Shown one piece after another: positions 27,051 to 36,140 of a stretch of 64,000 nt of DNA. The stretch spans positions 35,664-99,663 of the forward strand of contig URLO01000002.1 in the NCBI GenBank assembly GCA_900548625.1, read 5' to 3'. Position 1 is the first letter of the stretch; every line of letters begins with the position of its first letter. Position numbers and translations under genes: made by a program. Below the pieces are notes generated by a model. It worked only from the letters and a program-made list of their open reading frames with translations, was not told the origin of the DNA and did no database searches. Source of the stretch: an uncultured Eubacteriales bacterium. Lineage in GTDB: Bacteria > Bacillota > Clostridia > Oscillospirales > Oscillospiraceae.

Positions 27051-27845
27051 TCACTGCTTTGTGCCCGCAGTACCCAGGCCGCGGAAGCGGACGATCATGG
27101 CCGCTGCCTCCGCGCGGGTCGCGGTTCCGTTCGGGTCAACACGATTTGCACCCTTGCCGTTCAGGATACCTCTCGTGGAGCCCCAGCTCATGGCTTCGGC
27201 TGCCCATGCAGCGATTTGGCTGCGATCGGCAAACTCCGGAGCGACCAGTCCTGCATTGGACGTGTTCAGGCCCTTCTTTGCTGCCAATCGCCACAGAATG
27301 GTAACAAGTTCCTGTCGCGTGATGTTTCTGGAGGGGCCAAACTCCGTGCTGCTGACGCCCTTGACGATGCCATTGGCAGCCGCCCAGCGGACGGCCTCGG
27401 CGTAGTATGCGCCCGCCGGAACATCCGTGAACGGCGTGGGGTCAGCGGCTGTGGGCTTGCCCTCCGAACGCCAGAGGATCGTGACCAGCATCGCACGGGT
27501 CAGTGTGGCGTTCGGCTCAAACAAGCCGTTGCCGGTACCATTCATCAAGCCTTCGTTCAGCATTGTGTCGATCGCCTCATGATACCACTTGGTTGTATCC
27601 AGATCGCGGAAGCTGCGGCTGGGGCAGTTCTTCTCACCCGAGGTCGTGGGCGCGGAAGGTGTCAGCGGGGAAACCTCGCCCACCGCCAAATCCGGGCGGA
27701 CAGGCGTGCCAAACGTATCGTTTGACACCTGTTTGAATGTGACCGGTGTGCTGCTGTCGGCTGCGAGCGCTGCCGGCACCAAGCCGACCGTCAGCGCAAG
27801 TACCAGAAGCATAGCCAGCACTCGGCCGCGCCACGTCTTTTTCAT
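27051..27845 (-). CDS. Secreted SLH-domain protein
   Basis: A 264-residue protein with a signal peptide (MKKTWRGRVLAMLLVLALTV, cleaved after ALA near residue 28), a short linker (about 30-75), then three SLH repeats filling the rest (RSFRDLDTTKWYHEAIDTM, PFTDVPAGAYYAEAV, EFADRSQIAAWAAEAM, each with a TRAE/TRQE-like motif). There is no other module, so it is probably a small S-layer component. It converges with the large SLH gene across a terminator cluster and has its own promoter. Confidence 0.9.
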   Translation of the reverse strand: MKKTWRGRVLAMLLVLALTVGLVPAALAADSSTPVTFKQVSNDTFGTPVRPDLAVGEVSPLTPSAPTTSGEKNCPSRSFRDLDTTKWYHEAIDTMLNEGLMNGTGNGLFEPNATLTRAMLVTILWRSEGKPTAADPTPFTDVPAGAYYAEAVRWAAANGIVKGVSSTEFGPSRNITRQELVTILWRLAAKKGLNTSNAGLVAPEFADRSQIAAWAAEAMSWGSTRGILNGKGANRVDPNGTATRAEAAAMIVRFRGLGTAGTKQ

Positions 27846-27893
27846 ACTGCGTCTCCTTCACTTTCTTTTTATCCGCAGAAGCTCTGCACCAGT

Positions 27894-27922
27894 GCTATAT
27901 CACGCCGCTCTGCGCTTATCAA
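27894..27922 (-). promoter_or_regulatory. Candidate promoter for the SLH gene at 27051
   Basis: On the minus strand TTGATA (27922-27917) and TATAGC (27899-27894) are 17 bases apart, about 50 bases before the start. Confidence 0.45.
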
Positions 27923-28184
27923 CACTTCATCTTGGTAACTCACTGCTTTTTTAAATCAATGGTCAACAAATATTTTGTCCTGCTAACCCGTCTTTTTCGG
28001 TAAATTCACAACAAACCGCAGGCTGGAATCCTCCTCCATTTTCCGCTTTTTATAACGCTTCGATTTTCTCGTTTTCTGCGATGCAGAGCACAGATTTTCT
28101 GCACGAAGAAACGGAAACGATTTCCTTGCAATTGGATTGCCGCACACCCTTTTACGCCATACATTTTCTCAAGCCCTCACCCTT

Positions 28185-28222
28185 ATAAAAAAGCCCAGAC
28201 CGCCGGCAGGGCGTTCTGGGCT
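28185..28222 (-). terminator. Intrinsic terminator of the LarA-like gene
   Basis: On the minus strand AGCCCAGA pairs with TCTGGGCT around a 15-base loop and is followed by six T residues. Confidence 0.8.
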
Positions 28223-28241
28223 GTCGCTTATTCTGCTGAGA

Positions 28242-29519
28242 TTACGTTTCAAATTTCTCGCGGTTCATCCAGAGCCCCAGGGCGGGGTTCGGAATAAAAT
28301 AGACTCCCTCGCCATCTACGGTGTTATAGCCGTAATGCAGCTTCGCGGGATCGTATTTCTTTGCCATCTCGTCATAGCTTGCGCTTTGGAAGCCTGCACT
28401 TTCAATCTCTGCCTGCGAGATATCCTTCACAGCGTATGTAATGGAAAATCTCCCATCGCCGGAGCCGTGGATGAGGTGTGCAGCCGCGCCCATGTTCTCG
28501 CGCAGGTCGGAATTCTCCGGCTTGTTGAACGCTTCCAATGTGTGCAGTCTGCCGCGGTAGCCGTATTTGCGGATGAGCTTGTCACACTGCGCGTCCTCGC
28601 CGAATTTTGTGACGCCGGGAGCTAGAATGATCAGCTCGCCGCCGTCCGCGATCGCCATGCGCGTGCGGTAGACCGCCTTGTTTCCGAGCCATGTGGACTT
28701 GAATTCGCTTGGGTCAAGATACACAACGCATTTCTGAATGCCGTGCTCGACGAAGTCAATGTTCTTCTCCTGCGCCAGCTTGACCGCTTCCGTCAGGCAG
28801 CTTCTGCCCTCGCCGATGAACAGGCCGTGCATGACGCTCTCGCCTTCCGGCGCGGTGCAGACGGTCAGGACGAACAAAATCGGGCGCTTGCTCAGGAAAT
28901 GCGCCATGCCGTAGTCAAAGATCTTGCGGACGGGCGTGTGGTCTTTTCCCATCATGCGCTCCATGCCGTAGACCGCGCCGACCATGTGGCTCTTGTTGAT
29001 TATGTCGCTGCCGCCCACGCCGACGAACAGATTTTTGGAGTGGTTCGCCATGCCGATGACCTCATGCGGCACGACCTGGCCGGGCGAAATGATGAGGTCG
29101 TAGCTTTCGTCCATCACGCGGCGGTTGATCTCCACGCTGAGCGGCTCATGCCAGAGGTTTTCGGTGATTTCTTCGAGATAAGAAGCCGGAACTTCGCCGA
29201 TCTTGACCACATCATGCCGCCAGTCATGGACGAGCATTTTCTCATACGCAATGCCCTCGAACATGGCCTCCCACTGTGCCTTGGAGACCGGCTCATGCGT
29301 GCCGAGGGCTGGCATAATATCGACCTGCGCGCCCATAGCCGTCAGCAGCTGATCGTAAATGCTCGTAATTTTGCCTGCCTGCGAGTGAAAGCGTGTGAAG
29401 TCCGGCGGGATAATGAGAACCTTTTTGAGCGTTCGCCCCTCCAGCGATTTCAGGAGGGTTTCTTTTAATTCTGCGTCCGAAATGCCGCCGCTTACGGCAA
29501 TTTTATAGATATCCTCCAT
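28242..29519 (-). CDS. LarA-family nickel-dependent racemase/epimerase
   Basis: A 425-residue member of the LarA (DUF2088) superfamily, which uses a nickel pincer cofactor to racemise or epimerise alpha-hydroxyacids. Visible features are IIPPDFTRFHSQAG, MPALGTHEP, VVPHEVIGMANHSKNLFVGVGG and the following NKSHMVG. It follows a mannonate-oxidoreductase-like SDR; because D-mannonate is the C2 epimer of D-gluconate, a gluconate 2-epimerase role is attractive, but this is inference. I start at the ATG at 29519, one base after the SDR stop; a GTG three codons upstream (29528) overlaps it. No larB/C/E cofactor genes are adjacent. Confidence 0.82.
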   Translation of the reverse strand: MEDIYKIAVSGGISDAELKETLLKSLEGRTLKKVLIIPPDFTRFHSQAGKITSIYDQLLTAMGAQVDIMPALGTHEPVSKAQWEAMFEGIAYEKMLVHDWRHDVVKIGEVPASYLEEITENLWHEPLSVEINRRVMDESYDLIISPGQVVPHEVIGMANHSKNLFVGVGGSDIINKSHMVGAVYGMERMMGKDHTPVRKIFDYGMAHFLSKRPILFVLTVCTAPEGESVMHGLFIGEGRSCLTEAVKLAQEKNIDFVEHGIQKCVVYLDPSEFKSTWLGNKAVYRTRMAIADGGELIILAPGVTKFGEDAQCDKLIRKYGYRGRLHTLEAFNKPENSDLRENMGAAAHLIHGSGDGRFSITYAVKDISQAEIESAGFQSASYDEMAKKYDPAKLHYGYNTVDGEGVYFIPNPALGLWMNREKFET

Positions 29520-29520
29520 C

Positions 29521-30372
29521 TCAGACACCGCTGTACGCCGAGAAGCCGCCGTCCACGGGGATGACCACGCCGGTCACGAAGGACGCGGCTTCGTTGTTGA
29601 GCAGGAACAGCAGCGCTCCAAGCAATTCTTCTGCCTGCCCGAAACGGCCCATCGGCGTGGCGGCAAGGATCTTTTTCGTCCGCGCCGTCGGCGTGCCGTC
29701 CGGATTCCAGAGAAGCGACGCATTCTGCTTGCCGGAGAAGAAGCCCGGCGCGATGGCGTTGACGCGGATGCCAGCCTTGGAAAAATGCACCGCCAGCCAC
29801 TGCGTGAAGTTCGACACAGCGGATTTCGCGCCGGAATACGCCGGAATTTTGGTGAGCGGCGTGTAGGCGTTCATCGACGAAATGTTGATAATATTGCAGC
29901 CCTCGCGCGTGACCATATCCCGCGCAAATGCCTGCGTGGGGATCAGAACCCCCATAAAATTGAGGTTAAAAACGGATTCGACGCCCGCCTCGTCCAGATC
30001 AAAGAAGCTCTTGGTGTCGGCGTCCAGATCGCCCGGCTCATAGTATTCCTTGTCGGTCGTGGCACTGGGGTGGTTGCCTCCCGCGCCGTTGAGGAGGATG
30101 TCACAGGGGCCAAGGTCCCGCAAAACCTGCTCATGGCATGCGAAAACAGCGGCCTTGTCCAGCACGCTGCATTCGTATGCTTTCGCAGTGCCGCCCTCGG
30201 CGGTGATCTCCTCGGCCAGCTTCCGGAGATTTGTATATGTCCTGCCCAGCAGCGCGACCTTCGCGCCGCTTGCGGCCAGCGCCTTGGAAAAGACGCTGCA
30301 AAGCGCCCCGGCTGCGCCGGTCACGACCGCAACCTTGCCGGTCAAGTCTGTGTTCAAGGGAAGGTTCATCAT
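29521..30372 (-). CDS. SDR oxidoreductase, D-mannonate oxidoreductase-like
   Basis: A 283-residue short-chain dehydrogenase. It has the nucleotide-binding GAAGALCS, NGAGGNHPSATT (a block I associate with Firmicutes SDR-type fructuronate reductase/mannonate oxidoreductase), the catalytic Ser in NISSMNAY and YSGAKSAV with the Tyr-x-x-x-Lys pair. It would interconvert fructuronate and mannonate with NAD(P)H. The start at 30372 has AAGGAGG upstream; the upstream in-frame extension overlaps the permease gene's 3' side and lacks support. It forms a two-gene unit with the LarA-like gene. Confidence 0.82.
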   Translation of the reverse strand: MMNLPLNTDLTGKVAVVTGAAGALCSVFSKALAASGAKVALLGRTYTNLRKLAEEITAEGGTAKAYECSVLDKAAVFACHEQVLRDLGPCDILLNGAGGNHPSATTDKEYYEPGDLDADTKSFFDLDEAGVESVFNLNFMGVLIPTQAFARDMVTREGCNIINISSMNAYTPLTKIPAYSGAKSAVSNFTQWLAVHFSKAGIRVNAIAPGFFSGKQNASLLWNPDGTPTARTKKILAATPMGRFGQAEELLGALLFLLNNEAASFVTGVVIPVDGGFSAYSGV

Positions 30373-30469
30373 ATTGACCTCCTTGTGCGTTATAGGCGCT
30401 CGCGGCGGTATTGCCGCCGCAGCCCCTCCGGCAGTGTGTTTTGTGCGCGGTTTGGTTTGACAGCTGCCT

Positions 30470-33400
30470 TTATTCGATGGACTTGAGCGCCTGCGCCATA
30501 TCGACCGCGCGGATCTTCCGCCGCAGGACGAAGTTGACAAACAGGCCGAACACCAGCGTCAGCGCGACCGAGATAACATAACTCAGCGGCGCGATGCGCA
30601 CGTCAAAGCACATGAGATCGATCCGGATCTGTCCCATGACATACGCATGCAGCAGCATTCCCATCGGGATGCCCAGAAGCGTCCCCAGAGTGGTCAGGAT
30701 GATGTTCTCACGGAAGACATAGCGGTTCGTCTCGCTGTCATAGAAGCCGAGCACCTTGATGGTCGCGATCTCGCGCTCACGCTCGGTGATGTTGATGTTT
30801 GTGAGGTTATACAGGACGATGAACGCCAGCGCAGCCGCACACACCACGACGACCAGCACGATATACCGAAGGCTCTGCATCATGGTCGCCACGCGGCTTC
30901 GGAAATCACTGCTCAGGGTGACGGCCGCGGCGTTTTTCGCGCGTGCGAGCGCTGCGGAGGCCGTCTGCGCGTCCGTGTCCTCGAGGAAGTTGACCCATGC
31001 GGCCTCGTAAGCGGGCGCCTCGCCAAAGACCTCCTGCCAGGTATTCTGCGTCAGGTAGACATAATTATAGACATAGTTTTCAAACACGGCCTCCACGGTC
31101 AGTGATGTCCTGCGCAGATCGCTCGTTTGCAGGGTGATGGTATCGCCCGCCGACAGGTGCAGCGCCTGCGCAAGACCCCGGCTGATGATGCAGCCGCCGT
31201 CCTGCGGATACGCCACCGGTGTCTGATCGTGCGTGTGCAGATCGATGAATCCATCTACGCTTCCACGCTCCGGGCAGACGACGTTCGTCGTCTTGACCGT
31301 GCCGCCGGAGGCGGCGTCCAGACTCTTTTCCGCGACGAACAGGCAGTCCTCCGCGCCGTTTTCTCCGCAGACGGCAAGGAACGCCGTGCGCTCCGCATCG
31401 CTCAGCGCGTGCTGGAAGGTGACGGAGGCGTCGTAGCGGGTGATCTCGTCATACTGATAATCGACGACGTTTCGGATGGAGTCCTGAATGCCGAAGCCCG
31501 TAATCAGCAGCGCTGTGCAGCCGCCGATGCCGATCGTCATCATGATCATGCGCTTTTTATAGCGCAGGATGTTCCGGATCGAGACCTTGTGCAAAAACGG
31601 GATCCGGTTCCAGATAAAGGGGAAGCGCTCCAGCAAAATGCGCTTGCCGGCCTTCGGCGCTTTGGGGCGAATGAGCTCCGCCGCGGGCCGCTTCAGCTCG
31701 GTATGCAGGGCATACCACGTTGCGCCGAGCGCGCACAGCAGATACGCACCCGAGGAAAGGATGGCAAGCGGCCAGTCGAAGGCATACAGGATGCCGGCAA
31801 AGCCGTACATGATGTTGTATGACTGCCAGATCATTCTCGGCAGGAAGACCGAGCCTCCCGCGATGCCGATCACGCAGCCCAGTACGGAGGCGCTGCCTGC
31901 GTATAGGAAATACTCCATCAGGATCGCGCCATTTGCATAGCCCAGCGCCTTTAATACGCCTGCCTGCGTCCGCTGCTCATCGACCATGCGGGTCATCGTC
32001 GTGATGCAGACCAGCGCAGCCACGGCGAAGAAAAACAGCGGGAACACCGTGGATATGGCGCGCACGATGTCGGAATCGCTCTCAAAGCAGGCGTAGCCGA
32101 CGTTGCTGCTGCGGTCGAGGACAAAGATATCCGGATTTTCGAGCTTTGCAAGCTCCTCCTCGCCGTCCTGATACTCCTGCTCTGCGTCCGCGAGCTTCTG
32201 CTCGCCGTCGGCAAGCTCCTGCTCCGCGTCCGTAAGCTCCTGCTCGCCGTCGGAGATCTGCTGCTTGGCATCGGCAAGCTCCTGCTCCGCATCGGCGATT
32301 TTCTGCTCAGCCTCCGCCTTGCCGGAATAATAGTCCGCCCAGCCGTCGGCAAGCTCCTGCTTGGCGTCCTCCAGCTCCTGCCTGCCGTCGGCAAGCTCCT
32401 TCCTGGCGTCCTCCAGCTCCTGACGCTTTTCATCGAGCGTTTTTTTCGCTTCGTCCAGCTTCTCCTGATTTTCCCAGAGCATCTGGTTTGCCTCGTCTGA
32501 GGCCTTCTCCAGCTGCGCCTCACGCCCCTCCAGCTGCGTTCTGGCCGCATCCAGCTGGGCCTGCGCCGCGGCGAGCTGCTCACGCGCCGCTGCGATCTGC
32601 GCTCTGGCTGCCGCGGCCTCCTCCGGCGTCATCAGGCCAAAGGCGATGGCCGCCTCCACTTTCGCCGCCTGCGCATCGAGTGCGGCCTTCTGTTTGTCCA
32701 GCTCCTGTTGCTGCTGCGTGAGCATTTTCCGCGCTTCGCGGATCTGCGCGTAGGCCTCATCCAGCTCCTTTTGTGCGCTTTGCTTCGCCTTTTCAAACTC
32801 GGCGGCGTTCTTGTCGTAGGTCTCCTGCGCCTCCGCCAGCTTCTGTTCACCGTCGGCAAGCTCCTGCTCGCCGTCCGTGAGCTTCTGCTCGTTTTCTTCG
32901 ATCGTCCGCTGGCCGTCCACCAGCTTCTGATAGGCGTTGGCAAGCTCCTGCTCCGCTTCGCGCTTGGCGTCGGCGAGCTTGACCTCTCCGTCCTGATAGG
33001 CCTGCTTGGCGTCGGCAAGCTCCTGCTTCGCGTCCGCAAGCTTCTGCTTGGCATCTGAAAGCTCCTGCTGCTTTTCATCGAGCGTCACGCGCGCATCGGA
33101 GAGCGTCTGCGCGGCCTCGTCATAGATCCTGTCGGTACGCGCCCGCGCCGTATCCTCGGCAAGCTGCTTGACCCACGGCTCCGCCGCATCGATGCAGGCG
33201 GTGTACTCGCTTGAGTAGACCTTGCCCTCCCGGCCGGCAAGGCGCAGATAGAGCGCCGTGTCATAGTCCGTCGTGAACGCCTCCGGCAGGACATAGACAA
33301 ACGACGAGATCGTTCCGCTGCCGACCGAGGTGCTTCCGCGCTCGTAGTTGATGTACAGCACGCTCTTGGTGATGCCGACGATGGTAAACTCCCGGCGGCT

Positions 33401-33871
33401 GAAATCCTCCAGCGTATCCTCGTCGTTCTCCTCCGTCAAAATGACCTTCTTGCCAAGGTCTGCTTCGGAGTACAGCAGCGCGTCTGCCAGACATTCGTCC
33501 TCCGTCTGCGGCATTCTTCCGCAGGTCAGCCCCGGCAGATCGAGCTGAGCGGGCATGGAAATGAAGCGGCACGGCTTCGCCGCCCCGCCTGCAACGGTCG
33601 CGAGCGCATCGGCGCTCTTTTCTCCTTCGCAGACCGCCACACGCGCATCGGCGGCAACTTTGTCTGCATCCGTCTCGTCAAATCCGAGGGTGCTCACCAG
33701 ACGGAAATCGTACATCTGGTGCTCCTCGGTGTATTCGTCCAGCGTATGTACCATCGCGGTCTTTGTCAGCCGCAGGCCGCAGAAAAAGCCGACGCCGAGC
33801 GCAACGATCGCCATGATCGCCAGAAACCTGCCGAAGCTGCTCCGGATCTGGCGCATTGTCATTTTCAGCAT
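30470..33871 (-). CDS. FtsX-like ABC permease with a very long coiled coil
   Basis: A 1133-residue permease. One N-terminal helix (FLAIMAIVALGVGFFCGL) precedes an extracellular part of about 550 residues. Roughly residues 240-610 of that part are an uninterrupted coiled coil built from heptad units such as ELADGEQ and KLADAEQ. Two FtsX domains with three helices each follow (about 640-790 and 1000-1130). It pairs with the ATPase gene upstream, whose stop lies within eight bases. I use the ATG at 33871; GTG codons at 33883 and 33880 overlap the ATPase gene. Relatives couple ATP hydrolysis to extracytoplasmic work such as efflux or peptidoglycan hydrolase control. Confidence 0.9.
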   Translation of the reverse strand: MLKMTMRQIRSSFGRFLAIMAIVALGVGFFCGLRLTKTAMVHTLDEYTEEHQMYDFRLVSTLGFDETDADKVAADARVAVCEGEKSADALATVAGGAAKPCRFISMPAQLDLPGLTCGRMPQTEDECLADALLYSEADLGKKVILTEENDEDTLEDFSRREFTIVGITKSVLYINYERGSTSVGSGTISSFVYVLPEAFTTDYDTALYLRLAGREGKVYSSEYTACIDAAEPWVKQLAEDTARARTDRIYDEAAQTLSDARVTLDEKQQELSDAKQKLADAKQELADAKQAYQDGEVKLADAKREAEQELANAYQKLVDGQRTIEENEQKLTDGEQELADGEQKLAEAQETYDKNAAEFEKAKQSAQKELDEAYAQIREARKMLTQQQQELDKQKAALDAQAAKVEAAIAFGLMTPEEAAAARAQIAAAREQLAAAQAQLDAARTQLEGREAQLEKASDEANQMLWENQEKLDEAKKTLDEKRQELEDARKELADGRQELEDAKQELADGWADYYSGKAEAEQKIADAEQELADAKQQISDGEQELTDAEQELADGEQKLADAEQEYQDGEEELAKLENPDIFVLDRSSNVGYACFESDSDIVRAISTVFPLFFFAVAALVCITTMTRMVDEQRTQAGVLKALGYANGAILMEYFLYAGSASVLGCVIGIAGGSVFLPRMIWQSYNIMYGFAGILYAFDWPLAILSSGAYLLCALGATWYALHTELKRPAAELIRPKAPKAGKRILLERFPFIWNRIPFLHKVSIRNILRYKKRMIMMTIGIGGCTALLITGFGIQDSIRNVVDYQYDEITRYDASVTFQHALSDAERTAFLAVCGENGAEDCLFVAEKSLDAASGGTVKTTNVVCPERGSVDGFIDLHTHDQTPVAYPQDGGCIISRGLAQALHLSAGDTITLQTSDLRRTSLTVEAVFENYVYNYVYLTQNTWQEVFGEAPAYEAAWVNFLEDTDAQTASAALARAKNAAAVTLSSDFRSRVATMMQSLRYIVLVVVVCAAALAFIVLYNLTNINITEREREIATIKVLGFYDSETNRYVFRENIILTTLGTLLGIPMGMLLHAYVMGQIRIDLMCFDVRIAPLSYVISVALTLVFGLFVNFVLRRKIRAVDMAQALKSIE

Positions 33872-33876
33872 CCCCG

Positions 33877-34581
33877 TCACCACTCGATGCTTTCCACCGG
33901 CACGGGCGCTTCATTGCGCTGCACACCGATGATCTGCCCGCTCTTGACGCGGATGACGCGGTCGGCCATCGCAGTCAGGGCGGAGTTGTGGGTGATGATG
34001 ACAACGGTCATGCCGTTTTCGCGGCTCTGCTTCTGCAAAAGCGAGAGAATCTGCTTGCCGGTCTGATAGTCGAGCGCACCGGTCGGCTCGTCGCACAGCA
34101 AAAGCTGCGGGCGCTTTGCAAGCGCCCGCGCGATGGCGACGCGCTGCTGCTCGCCGCCGGAGAGCTGCGCCGGGAAGTTCTGCATCCGCTCGCCAAGGCC
34201 GACCTGCCGCAAAACCTCCTCCGCGGGGACGGGGTTCTTGCAGAGCTGGCCTGCGATCTGCACATTTTCCAGCGCCGTCATGTTGGGAAGCAGATTATAA
34301 AACTGGAACACAAAGCCGACCGCATGGCGGCGATAGGTTGTCAGGAGCTTCCGGTTGTAGCCCGCAACGTCCTCACCCGCCAGCAGCACATGGCCGCTCG
34401 TCAGCCGGTCCATGCCGCCGAGGATGTTCAAAAGCGTCGTCTTACCCGCGCCGGACTGCCCGACGATCACGCAGATCTCGCCCTCTGCGATCGTAAAAGA
34501 GGCGTCCTTCAGCGCGTCGATGCGCACATCGCCCATCTGATAGGTCTTACAGACATGGTCAAACACCACAAAATCCTGCAT
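33877..34581 (-). CDS. ABC transporter ATP-binding protein (MacB/LolD type)
   Basis: A 234-residue ATPase with Walker A GQSGAGKTT, Q-loop FVFQFYNLLP, signature LSGGEQQR, Walker B LLLCDEPTGALD and the switch His in ITHN, all as in MacB/LolD-type mechanotransmission transporters. It partners with the long coiled-coil FtsX permease directly downstream. An AGGAGG-type site lies before the ATG at 34581. The 128 bases upstream are AT-rich and probably hold the promoter. Confidence 0.95.
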   Translation of the reverse strand: MQDFVVFDHVCKTYQMGDVRIDALKDASFTIAEGEICVIVGQSGAGKTTLLNILGGMDRLTSGHVLLAGEDVAGYNRKLLTTYRRHAVGFVFQFYNLLPNMTALENVQIAGQLCKNPVPAEEVLRQVGLGERMQNFPAQLSGGEQQRVAIARALAKRPQLLLCDEPTGALDYQTGKQILSLLQKQSRENGMTVVIITHNSALTAMADRVIRVKSGQIIGVQRNEAPVPVESIEW

Positions 34582-34709
34582 GCAAAAACCTCCTGCGTTT
34601 CTTATGCTTCATATTATCGCATGTTTTTTTGCGATTTGCTTGAATAATTCGTGAACGCAGGCAAAATTTTGGCGCGCTGTCCGCGCCGCATCCGGCGCGG
34701 CGCGGCGGC

Positions 34710-36110
34710 TTACAGCACGAACCGGAACGGGCGGATGAGGATGCGTATGGCGGTCTGCAAGGCGGTCTTGAGCGGCGAGCGTTCCGGCGCGATGTAGCTC
34801 TCGCCCGCTGTTTCCGCGCCGTCCGGCGAGACGAGCCTGCTCTGGCGCATCATTTCCTCCGTCTGCTCCCGCAGCGCGGCGTTCAGCGCAGGGCAGTCCA
34901 CCAGCAGCATCAGCTCCGTATCCAGATACGCGCTGCGCATATCCCAGTTGAACGAGCCGATGAGGCTGAGCCGGTCATCGATCAGGATGGTCTTTGTGTG
35001 CATGGAGTCTTCTCCGCTCCATTCGCAGACCCATACGCCGGTTTGCAGAATGTTGTTTTTCTGATTGAGATAGTCGGCGCAGCCCCACGGATTTGCGCCG
35101 CTCTGCGGCGCGTTGGTGAGGATGCGCACCTGCGCCGTGCCGCCTGCCGCCGTTTCCAGCGCGTCATACATGGCGCGGTTGCAGATGATGTAGGGCGTTT
35201 GCAGTACAACGCTTTCCCGGCCGCTCTGCATCAGCGCGGTCAGCGTGTTCAAAAGCAGCGGCTCCTTGTTCCGCGCCCTGCAATCGCCGTGCAGAACGCG
35301 CACACCGGCGGCGGGGATGGTCTCCGCCGCCCAGTCGATGGGGCTGAGGCTCTGCGTGTCCTCGAGCGCCGCCCAGCGCGCAGCCAGCGCGGCAGCGGCG
35401 CTTTGAACGCTTCTCTTTTTGCCGTTTGCACGAAATTCCCGATTGGTGTCCAGCTGCCAGATGCCCTCAAAATAGCCCAGCAGCGTCGCGGCGGAGCCAT
35501 CCTCGGAGCCGTCTGCGTACACGCCCACATCGCGGTCTCTGTTTTGCCGCGATGTGCCGCCGCTTCCGAGAAAGAGGTCGCTGGTGTTGCGCCCGCCCAT
35601 GAGATAGGCGCTGCGGTCAACGATCAGATATTTGTCGTGACAGCGGTAGTTTGCCGTCCAGAGCCGCGTCAGGCGGAGGGGATTGTAGAGTCTGACCGCG
35701 GCATTTTCATGCGCGGCCAGCGCCTGAAACGACGCATTCCCGCACAGATGGAGCTGCGCGTTGATGCCGTCCACGATCAGCCGCACCTGAACGCCGCGCT
35801 CGGCGGCATCCAGAAGCGCCGCGATCACATCGGTGCCGCTGTTGTCGGCGCGGAGATCGAAGGTCGAAAGGATGATTTCCGACTGCGCCGAGCGAATGAG
35901 GCGCAGCCGCCAGCGGAGCGCATCTTCATTGCTGTCCACGAGGCAGACCCGTTCCGCTGCCGGCCGGGGAAGATTCATCCGCGCGGTGCTTTTTCTCTGC
36001 GTTCCGGCCAGCGGCGGCACGATCAGGCTGACGAGGACGTACAGCGCAAGGCCGGTCAGCAGCCCTGCCCACAGCAGGCGGCGATGTTTTTTCTGAAAGA
36101 GCTTTTTCAT
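34710..36110 (-). CDS. Phospholipase D-family protein (cardiolipin synthase-like)
   Basis: A 466-residue protein with an N-terminal membrane helix (LLWAGLLTGLALYVLVSLIV) and two complete HKD motifs: HDKYLIVDRSAYLMGGRN (about 175) and HTKTILIDDRLSLIGSFN (about 370). The layout is that of the YmdC/ClsC-like PLD group rather than classical Cls. It probably acts on membrane phospholipids. It follows the full cardiolipin synthase gene by 30 bases, so the two and the TetR gene form one unit. Confidence 0.87.
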   Translation of the reverse strand: MKKLFQKKHRRLLWAGLLTGLALYVLVSLIVPPLAGTQRKSTARMNLPRPAAERVCLVDSNEDALRWRLRLIRSAQSEIILSTFDLRADNSGTDVIAALLDAAERGVQVRLIVDGINAQLHLCGNASFQALAAHENAAVRLYNPLRLTRLWTANYRCHDKYLIVDRSAYLMGGRNTSDLFLGSGGTSRQNRDRDVGVYADGSEDGSAATLLGYFEGIWQLDTNREFRANGKKRSVQSAAAALAARWAALEDTQSLSPIDWAAETIPAAGVRVLHGDCRARNKEPLLLNTLTALMQSGRESVVLQTPYIICNRAMYDALETAAGGTAQVRILTNAPQSGANPWGCADYLNQKNNILQTGVWVCEWSGEDSMHTKTILIDDRLSLIGSFNWDMRSAYLDTELMLLVDCPALNAALREQTEEMMRQSRLVSPDGAETAGESYIAPERSPLKTALQTAIRILIRPFRFVL

Positions 36111-36140
36111 GTCGGATCCTTACTTCCGTTTCATGCGCGC

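Larger units (their letters stand above)
27846..28241. other. AT-rich intergenic region
   Basis: These 396 bases contain no gene that I can support. They are clearly more AT-rich than their surroundings, hold the promoter of the SLH gene at the left and the terminator of the LarA-like gene at the right, and nothing else that I recognise. Confidence 0.7.

Noticed and set aside
32100..33080. Tandem-repeat-like DNA that could suggest a satellite or CRISPR array
   Set aside because: It is in-frame coding repetition of coiled-coil heptads; units are not separated by unique spacers.
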